Source of the DNA: an uncultured Flammeovirgaceae bacterium
GTDB lineage: Bacteria; Bacteroidota; Bacteroidia; Cytophagales; Cyclobacteriaceae
DNA length: 5,014 nt
Reading direction: 5' to 3'
Assembly: GCA_946480685.1 (NCBI GenBank)
Contig: CAMLLI010000415.1
Location: 1 to 5,014, forward strand
Shown in pieces: positions 1 through 5,014 of the stretch (positions within the stretch are counted from its first letter, which is position 1; the number at the start of each line of letters is the position of its first letter). The notes beneath the pieces were generated by a model, which worked only from the letters and a program-made list of their open reading frames with translations, had not been told where the DNA came from and searched no databases. Position numbers and translations under genes: made by a program.

Positions 1-1061
1 CCTTTGATACCAATCTTCTTATCTCGCAGGAGGTATCCCAGAAAGGCAAGTCCATAGAAGAATACTTGCAGCGCCATGGTGAGTTGATAAAAAGGAATTC
101 CGTAAAACGCGAGCCATACATTGGCTATAAATATAATGGACAAGAAGAACGGAGCGAGTGTCCAGCGCAGCACGCGATGTGAAATATACTGAAAACTCAG
201 AATGCCATAGCGGAATGGATTAAGCAGGTAGGAGAGTTTGGACATCGCCTGAAAACCTCCTGCAGAAATACGCACTTTTCTTTTCCACTCTTCTTTTACA
301 GAAGCAGACGCAGTCTCCATGGCAAAAGCATCGGGTTCATACGCAAAGCGATATCCTTTTGCTGTGATGCGCATTGAGAGATAAAAGTCTTCAATGATCA
401 TGTTCTCGGCAGGTTCTTCGAACAAATCGGTGCGTACCGAAAATAATTCACCGGCAGCACCTACGATGGAATATACCTCTGCATCTTTTTTCTTCAGGAA
501 CGATTCGTACTTCCAGTAAAGTCCTTCGCCTGATCCGGATGCGTTGTCTTTATCTTTACTCAAAATTCTTTTCTCACCGGCAACACCACCGATAGTCGGG
601 TCCTGGTAATGTCTTACAATATATTTGATAGCTTCACGATTAAGATCAGTGTTGGCATCACAGAAAATAACGATCGGTGTTTTGACAGATTTCATCACCC
701 TGTTGACGGCATGGATCTTACCTTTTCGTTCGAAGGAGTGAAATAGTTGGATGGCAGGATATTCTTTTACAATTTCAGGAGTCTGATCGGTGGAGCCATC
801 GGTCACAAAAAAAATCTCCAGTTTATTTTTCGGATAGTCCAGTTCAAGTGTATTCTGAATTTTTGTGCGGATAATATCGGCTTCATTATAGGCAGCCACG
901 AGTAGCGTTACAGCAGGCAATTGTTCGTCTGGCGTAGAACTTAAAACGTTTGTTCTTTTTCTGAGCTTTGACAAAATGTAAATAATTATGCCATATCCTA
1001 CATAAGTATACCCGACAACCAATATACCGACCCAAAAGATTAGAGAAATGATACCAACCAT
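1..1061 (-). CDS. Membrane-associated family 2 glycosyltransferase, C-terminus cut by window edge
   Basis: It probably transfers a sugar from a nucleotide-sugar donor on the cytosolic face of the inner membrane, for an exopolysaccharide or other envelope glycan; donor and acceptor cannot be read from the sequence. Visible are 353 codons. Residues 2-30 form a hydrophobic helix followed by a basic stretch (SKLRKR). The GT-A domain starts near residue 50 (VTLLVAAYNEAD). It carries TDGSTD with D88, a DxD-like FCDAN with D135, IIED with the catalytic-base candidate D225, and RKVRI at 261-265 in the place of QxxRW, followed by a GGFQ. Residues 300-320 and 328-345 look like membrane helices of the C-terminal channel/anchor region. 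This order matches the COG1215 cellulose/poly-GlcNAc synthase-like group. The ATG at 1061-1059 leaves a full N-terminal helix; no Shine-Dalgarno is seen, as usual in Bacteroidota. It is transcribed away from the repeat protein. The family call is firm; processivity and product are unknown. Confidence 0.93.
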   Translation of the reverse strand, partial: MVGIISLIFWVGILVVGYTYVGYGIIIYILSKLRKRTNVLSSTPDEQLPAVTLLVAAYNEADIIRTKIQNTLELDYPKNKLEIFFVTDGSTDQTPEIVKEYPAIQLFHSFERKGKIHAVNRVMKSVKTPIVIFCDANTDLNREAIKYIVRHYQDPTIGGVAGEKRILSKDKDNASGSGEGLYWKYESFLKKKDAEVYSIVGAAGELFSVRTDLFEEPAENMIIEDFYLSMRITAKGYRFAYEPDAFAMETASASVKEEWKRKVRISAGGFQAMSKLSYLLNPFRYGILSFQYISHRVLRWTLAPFFLSIIFIANVWLAFYGIPFYQLTMALQVFFYGLAFLGYLLRDKKIGIK

Positions 1062-1164
1062 TGTTTTTAATCAATTAAACCACGAAACTAAGAGTTACAA
1101 TTAAAATTCAGAGTGGATAGAGATATTATTAATTTAATTATTTTTGTCCGTCTATAGTTGAAAT
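1062..1164. promoter_or_regulatory. Divergent intergenic region with promoters for both genes
   Basis: This spacer of about 100 bp between the two start codons is much richer in A and T than the flanking genes, including the run ATTATTAATTTAATTATTTTT around 1125-1145. Both genes must be initiated from here or from within the neighbouring gene. On the minus strand the bases at 1090-1083 read TAGTTTCG, one mismatch from the Bacteroidota -7 consensus TAnnTTTG, and could serve the glycosyltransferase; no convincing -33 TTG sits at the expected distance. No Shine-Dalgarno precedes either ATG. I see no clear inverted-repeat operator or terminator hairpin. Confidence 0.6.
1139..1146 (+). promoter_or_regulatory. 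Candidate Bacteroidota -7 box for the repeat-protein gene
   Basis: The bases TATTTTTG match the Bacteroidota housekeeping sigma -7 consensus TAnnTTTG exactly. The expected -33 TTG is only weakly represented (GTGG near 1113-1116). If used, transcription would start around 1151-1154 and leave an untranslated leader of only about 10-14 bases before the ATG at 1165. A second near-match, TATAGTTG at 1153-1160, has one mismatch but lies too close to the ATG. AT-rich sequence gives chance matches easily, so this is a modest call. Confidence 0.35.
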
Positions 1165-1227
1165 ATGCGTTTTTTACGCCAAATATTACTTTGTGTTTTA
1201 CTGACCCAAGTCGGGCTAGCCTTTGCG
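1165..1227 (+). other. Sec signal peptide of the repeat protein
   Basis: The N-terminus MRFLRQILLCVLLTQVGLAF has two arginines, then a hydrophobic core, and ends in an AFA motif. This fits signal peptidase I cleavage after A21, leaving a mature N-terminus QVPVTLPD. The cysteine at residue 10 lies inside the core without a lipobox, so a lipoprotein is unlikely. Export across the inner membrane is expected; passage across the outer membrane would need a C-terminal signal not seen here. Confidence 0.88.
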
Positions 1228-4200
1228 CAGGTGCCTGTTACGTTGCCAGACAATGCTTCTGTTGATGAAGACGGTGCTCCCATTACCATTAATGTACTTG
1301 CCAACGACATTGATTTGCTCGGCCTTGATCCGGCTACATTAGATCTCGATCAATCGCAGGATGATATTCAATCTTCCGTTACGGTATCAGGTTGCACCTT
1401 TGTTGCCAACGGCTCGGGCGTAGTAACCTTTACACCGGCACCTAATTTTACAGGGGAGGTTCAAACGAACTACACGGTAAGAAATAATCTTGGTATATCT
1501 TCACTGCCTACGACTATAACCGTTAACGTCAATGCTGTTAATGATCCGCCGGTAGCAGCAAATGATCTGGCCAGCACCAATGAAGATACACCGGTATCTT
1601 TCAATATAGTTACGAACGACACAGATGACGAGTCGATCAACGCGGCAACTGTCGATCTGAACCCTTCACAAAACGGAATACAAAGCTCGAATGATCTTAC
1701 AGGTGTCGGTGATTTTACCGTTGATAATGCAGGCTTAGTTACGTTCACACCCGATGCAAACTATAGTGGCTCTGCGTCTGTTCAGTACGTTGTGAACGAT
1801 AACAATGGAGTAACTTCCAATGAAGCGACTATTACCGTTACCATTGCCTCTGTTAATGATCTGCCTGTAGCAAACAATGATGGTGCAGGAGTTACCACAC
1901 CGGAAGAGACTCCAGTATCGCTGAACATTATTAATAACGATACAGACGCGGAAGGACCGGTTGTTCCATCGACCGTTGATTTGAACACAGCAACAGCAGG
2001 TATCGATGCCAGTCATACGAACACCGCAGGCTCGTGGGTTGTCAATACATCTACAGGCGTTGTTACCTATACACCGGCTGCCAATTACAACGGTACGGCT
2101 ACTGTTACCTATACGGTGCAGGATAACAGCGGAGCTACTTCAAACCAGGCTACTATTTCCATTACCGTAACAGACTCGAACGATCTTCCTGTAGCGGGTA
2201 ATGATAGCGGTCTTACAACACCGGAAGAGACGGCCCTCACGATTACCATTCTCACAAATGATTCTGATCCTGATGGAACAATCGCTGCGAATACAGTTGA
2301 CCTTGATACCAGTACACCAACGATTGACAACACCTATTTAAAACCGGATGGTAACGGAACGTGGAGTGTAAACGCATCCGGAGTTGTTACCTATGCACCG
2401 AAGGCAGATTTCATTGGTCCTGTATCACTCACCTATACAGTACAGGATAACAGCGGAGGCACGTCCAACGTGGCTACCATATCGGTTAATGTTACGGCAG
2501 TAAATGATCCTCCGGTTGCGAATGGCGACAATGCAACTACAAATGAAGAGACACCTGTGTCGTTCAATGTAACAACGAACGATACAGATATAGATGGTAC
2601 TATTGCTGCCAATACCGTAGACCTGGATGTAAATACTACAGGGATTCAAAATATATTTACTACGCCTTCCGGAGGGTGGAGTGTCAGTACTGCGGGTATT
2701 GTTACGTTTACCCCGGTAGCAAATTTCCAGGGCGCTGCAACGCTGCCATATACTGTAAATGACAATGGAGGCGCTACTTCCAACCAGGCCACTATATCGG
2801 TTACGATCGTTGATGTAAACGATGCTCCGACAGCAGGTAACGATGCAGCCACTACAAACGAAGATACACCTGTTACCATAACCGTGTTGACTAATGATAC
2901 CGATGGTGATGGAACAATAGCTGCGAATACGGTTGACCTGAACACAGCATCCGGTGGTATACAGACATCCTATAGTGATGCCAGCGGTAGCTATTCCGTA
3001 AATACAACGGGCATCGTGAGTTTTACACCTGCCACTAATTTTAATGGCAGTGCTACGCATACATATACCGTTAATGACAATGACGGGGCTACTTCCAATG
3101 TCGCGACCATTACCATTGCGGTGAACGCAGTAAATGATGCACCGGTAGCAGTAAACGATGCGACCACCACCAGTGAAGAAACGTTAGTAACGATAAATGT
3201 ACTCGGTAATGATACGGACGCTGATGGTAACGCAACGATCAATGCTACATCCGTAGATTTGAACACAGCAAACTCTGGTATACAGAACGCAATCACCGTG
3301 GACGGTGTTGGCGCATGGACGGTGAACACTTCCGGTGTTGTCTCGTTTACACCCGCTACAAATTATAACGGTACGGCTACACTGCAATACCAGGTTAACG
3401 ACAACAGTGGTGCTACCTCTAACGCGGCAACGATAACCGTTATCATAAATGCAGCGAACGATGCTCCTATAGCCGTGAATGATGTAGTCACTACCAATGA
3501 AGATACACCGGTTACGAAAGATATAGTGAGTAATGATACAGATGCAGACGGTAACGCCACCATTGCCAAAGGCACCGTTGATCTTGATCCGGCAACGGCC
3601 GGCATTCAAACTTCTACCTCCGTAAGCGGAGGGACCATAACTGTAAATGCTTCCGGAGTGATTACGTATACCCCTACCGTTAACTTCTATGGAACGGCCA
3701 CGGCAACCTATACTGTAAACGACAACACGGGTGCTACTTCCAATATAGGCACTATTACCATCACGGTTAATCCGTTGAACGATGCACCCATCGCCAACAA
3801 CGATCTTACCAGTGCAGATGAAAATGAAACGATAACGTTCAATGTAGTAGCCAACGATATTGATATTGATGGAACGGTGAATCCGGCCACGGTTGATTTG
3901 AATATAGCCCAGGCAGGTATTCAAAATTCCGGACCCGGTACAGGTGGAACATTTTCGGTAAATGCTACCGGTGATGTGACGTATACACCTACACTGAACT
4001 TCAACGGAACGGCTATGATCCAGTACCGCGTAAACGATAATACCGGTACAGCATCCAACACAGGAACCTTTAGTATACTGGTTAACTCTGTGAACAGTTT
4101 GCCGGTGGCAGTGAATGATGCCATAACCATCAACGAAGATGCCACTACAACACTTTCTCTCGTGGCAAACGACAGTGATCCGGATGGAACCATCAACGCT

Positions 4201-5014
4201 GCTACGGTAGATTTGAATACATCATTAGCAGGTATTCAGAATTTATTTGCGCTGCCATCGCAAGGTGTGTTCTCGGTGAATGGTTCGGGGCTGCTTACCT
4301 TCGACCCGGCTGACAATTTTAATGGAACAGCTTCCATTACCTATACGGTTAATGATAACGTAGGTGCTACTTCAAATCAGGCAAGCGTTACGATAACGGT
4401 GAACGCAGTAAACGATCCTCCCGTTGCAAATAACGATATGGCTACTGCTTCAGACGGTGTAGCGGTACAGATCAACGTAGTGGCTAACGACACAGATATA
4501 GACGGAACTGTAAATGTGGCAACGGTGGATCTAGATGTAGCGGCATCCGGAATTCAAACAATCAAATCAGTTGAAAAGCAGGGCACCTGGACGGTGAATA
4601 CATCCGGGATGGTTACGTTTACTTCGGTTGCCAACTTCAACAACACGGCTACGTTGCAGTATCGCGTGAACGACAACGGAGGGGCTACCTCAAATTCAGG
4701 AACAATCTCCGTAACGGTAACCGCTGTCAATGATCCGCCGGTAGCAAACAATGATGCAGGTACAGCCAATGAAGACAACGTATTGAATATAAATGTCATC
4801 GCGAATGATACCGATCCGGATGGAAGTATAAATGGATCAACGATCGATCTCAATCCTGCATCGCCCGGTATTCAGAATACCATTACCAATGCAGCCGGTA
4901 CATTTACTGCCAGCGCAGCATCACCGGGTATTGTGATATATACTCCGGCATCAAACTTTACCGGTACAGCTACTGCAACCTATACGGTTAATGATAACGG
5001 AGGACTTACTTCCA
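1165..5014 (+). CDS. Large secreted tandem Ig/cadherin-like repeat protein (tandem-95 type), C-terminus cut by window edge
   Basis: This is one frame without a stop for 1283 codons and still open at the window end. The ATG at 1165 is fixed because an in-frame TGA lies at 1159-1161. Residues 1-21 are a Sec signal peptide; the rest seen here is twelve tandem beta-sandwich-type units of about 103-108 residues with no other domain between them. Unit hallmarks are a linker VNDxPVAxND, an acidic NED/PEE turn, NDTDxDG (a likely calcium-binding-style acidic loop), TVDLN, GIQ, a conserved aromatic before VNxSGxVTFTPxxNFNGTA, and YTVNDNxGATSN. Such arrays (Big_9/Cadherin_5-like, tandem-95 repeat family) occur in very large adhesins and matrix proteins. 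In Bacteroidota they often end in a type IX secretion sorting domain or CHU_C-like domain, which would lie beyond this window. The mature part has only 9 Lys/Arg and one Cys (C77), and is rich in Thr, Asn and Asp. An adhesin or stalk role is inferred. Confidence 0.95.
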   Translation, partial: MRFLRQILLCVLLTQVGLAFAQVPVTLPDNASVDEDGAPITINVLANDIDLLGLDPATLDLDQSQDDIQSSVTVSGCTFVANGSGVVTFTPAPNFTGEVQTNYTVRNNLGISSLPTTITVNVNAVNDPPVAANDLASTNEDTPVSFNIVTNDTDDESINAATVDLNPSQNGIQSSNDLTGVGDFTVDNAGLVTFTPDANYSGSASVQYVVNDNNGVTSNEATITVTIASVNDLPVANNDGAGVTTPEETPVSLNIINNDTDAEGPVVPSTVDLNTATAGIDASHTNTAGSWVVNTSTGVVTYTPAANYNGTATVTYTVQDNSGATSNQATISITVTDSNDLPVAGNDSGLTTPEETALTITILTNDSDPDGTIAANTVDLDTSTPTIDNTYLKPDGNGTWSVNASGVVTYAPKADFIGPVSLTYTVQDNSGGTSNVATISVNVTAVNDPPVANGDNATTNEETPVSFNVTTNDTDIDGTIAANTVDLDVNTTGIQNIFTTPSGGWSVSTAGIVTFTPVANFQGAATLPYTVNDNGGATSNQATISVTIVDVNDAPTAGNDAATTNEDTPVTITVLTNDTDGDGTIAANTVDLNTASGGIQTSYSDASGSYSVNTTGIVSFTPATNFNGSATHTYTVNDNDGATSNVATITIAVNAVNDAPVAVNDATTTSEETLVTINVLGNDTDADGNATINATSVDLNTANSGIQNAITVDGVGAWTVNTSGVVSFTPATNYNGTATLQYQVNDNSGATSNAATITVIINAANDAPIAVNDVVTTNEDTPVTKDIVSNDTDADGNATIAKGTVDLDPATAGIQTSTSVSGGTITVNASGVITYTPTVNFYGTATATYTVNDNTGATSNIGTITITVNPLNDAPIANNDLTSADENETITFNVVANDIDIDGTVNPATVDLNIAQAGIQNSGPGTGGTFSVNATGDVTYTPTLNFNGTAMIQYRVNDNTGTASNTGTFSILVNSVNSLPVAVNDAITINEDATTTLSLVANDSDPDGTINAATVDLNTSLAGIQNLFALPSQGVFSVNGSGLLTFDPADNFNGTASITYTVNDNVGATSNQASVTITVNAVNDPPVANNDMATASDGVAVQINVVANDTDIDGTVNVATVDLDVAASGIQTIKSVEKQGTWTVNTSGMVTFTSVANFNNTATLQYRVNDNGGATSNSGTISVTVTAVNDPPVANNDAGTANEDNVLNINVIANDTDPDGSINGSTIDLNPASPGIQNTITNAAGTFTASAASPGIVIYTPASNFTGTATATYTVNDNGGLTS
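1228..1536 (+). repeat. Unit 1: divergent N-terminal cap unit
   Basis: Residues 22-124. It lacks the VNDxPVAxND linker and begins instead with QVPVTLPDNASVDEDG. The NDID, LDLDQ and DDIQ words mark the usual landmarks, but the NDxDxDG loop is changed to NDIDLLGLD. It holds the only cysteine of the mature protein (C77) and ends in YTVRNNLGISS rather than YTVNDNxGATS. It is probably the N-terminal cap of the array. Confidence 0.8.
1537..1851 (+). repeat. Unit 2
   Basis: Residues 125-229, the first with the full VNDPPVAANDL linker and the TNEDTPVSF acidic turn. Its acidic loop is NDTDDES, so the DG of the consensus is missing, and the strand words are VQYVVNDNNGVTSN. The spacing to the next unit is 105 residues. 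Confidence 0.88.
1852..2175 (+). repeat. Unit 3, with extended linker
   Basis: Residues 230-337. The linker is lengthened to NNDGAGVTTPEETPV, a TTPEET form shared only with the next unit. The acidic loop reads NDTDAEGP. It carries the conserved tryptophan (SWVVN) and the standard NYNGTATVTYTVQDNSGATS end. Confidence 0.88.
2176..2499 (+). repeat. Unit 4, with extended linker and most divergent middle
   Basis: Residues 338-445. It starts SNDLPVAGND and shares the TTPEET linker and YTVQDNSG word with unit 3. The GIQ element is replaced by TIDN, and the FNGTA word by FIGPV. It holds two of the rare lysines (K393 and K413). The GTIAANTVDL stretch links it to units 5 and 6. Confidence 0.87.
2500..2814 (+). 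repeat. Unit 5
   Basis: Residues 446-550. It has the consensus landmarks VNDPPVA, TNEETPVSF, NDTDIDGTIAANTVDLD and GIQNIF, then GWSVSTAGIVTFTP and YTVNDNGGATSN. The middle element GIQNIFTTPSGG resembles that of unit 10. Confidence 0.9.
2815..3129 (+). repeat. Unit 6
   Basis: Residues 551-655. It has VNDAPTAGND, TNEDTPVTI and NDTDGDGTIAANTVDLN, close to units 4 and 5 in that stretch. The conserved tryptophan is replaced by tyrosine (SYSVN). It ends YTVNDNDGATSN. Confidence 0.9.
3130..3453 (+). repeat. Unit 7, with DADGNATI loop insertion
   Basis: Residues 656-763. The acidic loop reads NDTDADGNATINATSVDLN, two residues longer than in most units, a feature shared only with the next unit. The acidic turn is SEETLV. 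It keeps the tryptophan (AWTVN). Confidence 0.9.
3454..3774 (+). repeat. Unit 8, with DADGNATI loop insertion
   Basis: Residues 764-870. It starts ANDAPIAVND and shares the NDTDADGNATI insertion with unit 7. It carries two lysines (K785 and K802), both at positions where other units have an uncharged residue. The aromatic before VNxSG is replaced by isoleucine (TITVN). Confidence 0.9.
3775..4089 (+). repeat. Unit 9
   Basis: Residues 871-975. It starts LNDAPIANND. The acidic turn is ADENETITF instead of NEDTPV, and the loop is NDIDIDGTVNPATVDLN. The end word is YRVNDNTGTASN, with one of the three arginines (R955). The aromatic before VNxSG is phenylalanine. Confidence 0.9.
4090..4407 (+). repeat. 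Unit 10
   Basis: Residues 976-1081. The linker is VNSLPVAVND, so the aspartate of VND is lost. The loop NDSDPDGTINAATVDLN and middle GIQNLFALPSQG are otherwise regular, as is the end YTVNDNVGATSN. Confidence 0.9.
4408..4725 (+). repeat. Unit 11, with degenerate acidic turn
   Basis: Residues 1082-1187. The NEDTPV turn is replaced by SDGVAV, losing both acidic residues of the E-D pair, while the NDTDIDGTV loop is kept. The middle carries two lysines (IKSVEKQ) that occur in no other unit, the FTP word is FTS, and the FNGTA word is FNNTA. One arginine lies in YRVNDNGG. Confidence 0.9.
4726..5014 (+). repeat. Unit 12, cut by window end
   Basis: Residues 1188-1283, missing only the last strand. 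It has VNDPPVANND, NEDNVLNI and NDTDPDGSINGSTIDLN with GIQNT, then an SGxV word altered to AASPGIV. The open frame and regular spacing show that the array or a following domain continues beyond the window. Confidence 0.9.

Larger units (their letters stand above)
1228..5014 (+). repeat. Array of 12 in-frame tandem units, about 315 bp each, continuing past the window
   Basis: The unit boundaries, taken at the VND-like word, fall at 1537, 1852, 2176, 2500, 2815, 3130, 3454, 3775, 4090, 4408 and 4726. This gives periods of 315, 324, 324, 315, 315, 324, 321, 315, 318 and 318 bp, all multiples of three. Compared with the shorter textbook tandem-95 unit, the extra length sits in the middle, between NDTDxDG and the WxVNxSG strand, where a TVDLN...GIQ element is present in nearly every unit. 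Units are clearly homologous in protein but are not near-identical in DNA, which points to an old array. Confidence 0.93.

Noticed and set aside
886..1074. Short minus-strand frame overlapping the start of the glycosyltransferase
   Set aside because: It is out of frame with a gene whose catalytic motifs are intact, starts with TTG and has no family features.
1062..1164. Riboswitch, small RNA or terminator in the spacer
   Set aside because: The region is simply AT-rich, and I see no stable GC-rich hairpin or U-tract arrangement that would support one.
2425..3060. Minus-strand open frame of 211 codons inside the repeat array
   Set aside because: It has the same periodic, cysteine-rich antisense composition, with no recognisable domain or start signal. 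It is a by-product of codon choice in the array.
3184..3924. Minus-strand open frame of 246 codons inside the repeat array
   Set aside because: It is antisense to the repeat gene, starts with TTG, and encodes a periodic Ile/Arg/Cys/Gly/Tyr-rich product that merely mirrors the repeated words of the plus strand. The plus-strand frame is fully explained by conserved domain units.
1228..5014. CRISPR-like or non-coding tandem repeat
   Set aside because: The period is about 315 bp and always a multiple of three, there are no short identical repeats with unique spacers, and the conservation is at protein level.
1165..5014. Possible frameshift or pseudogene in the repeat protein
   Set aside because: I read the frame codon by codon from 1165 to the window end and found no stop; every unit boundary stays in frame.

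Overview
The window holds two divergently transcribed coding regions separated by an AT-rich spacer of about 100 bp. Both genes run off the window edges. The sequence suggests a member of the Bacteroidota: neither start codon has a Shine-Dalgarno-like GGAGG, the spacer contains a match to the Bacteroidota -7 consensus TAnnTTTG, and the large repeat protein is of a kind common in gliding or surface-active Cytophagia and Flavobacteriia. This placement is an inference; the window contains no phylogenetic marker gene.

Bases 1-1061, minus strand: the first 353 codons of a membrane-bound family 2 glycosyltransferase (GT-A fold, cellulose/poly-GlcNAc synthase-like group, COG1215 type). It has an N-terminal membrane helix, a cytosolic catalytic domain with the TDGSTD, DAN and ED motifs and a variant of the QxxRW motif, and the start of a C-terminal membrane region. 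Its C-terminus lies outside the window.

Bases 1062-1164: the divergent intergenic region, which should carry the promoters of both genes.

Bases 1165-5014, plus strand: one uninterrupted frame of at least 1283 codons. It encodes a secreted protein with a Sec signal peptide followed by twelve tandem Ig/cadherin-like units of about 105 residues (tandem-95 / Big_9 / Cadherin_5-like). The last unit is cut by the window end. The units share the frame VNDxPVAxND ... NEDTPVxxxVxxNDTDxDG ... TVDLN ... GIQ ... WxVNxSGxVTFTPxxNFNGTAxxxYTVNDNxGATSNxATITVxVNA. They differ enough at DNA level to be an old array rather than a recent expansion. The protein is very acidic: 9 Lys/Arg in about 1262 mature residues.

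The likely picture is a large cell-surface or secreted stalk/adhesin-like protein next to an envelope polysaccharide glycosyltransferase. A functional link between the two rests only on adjacency. I found no RNA genes, mobile elements, CRISPR arrays, terminators or phage/defence modules, and no clearly undescribed system. The main curiosities are the composition and unit architecture of the repeat protein.
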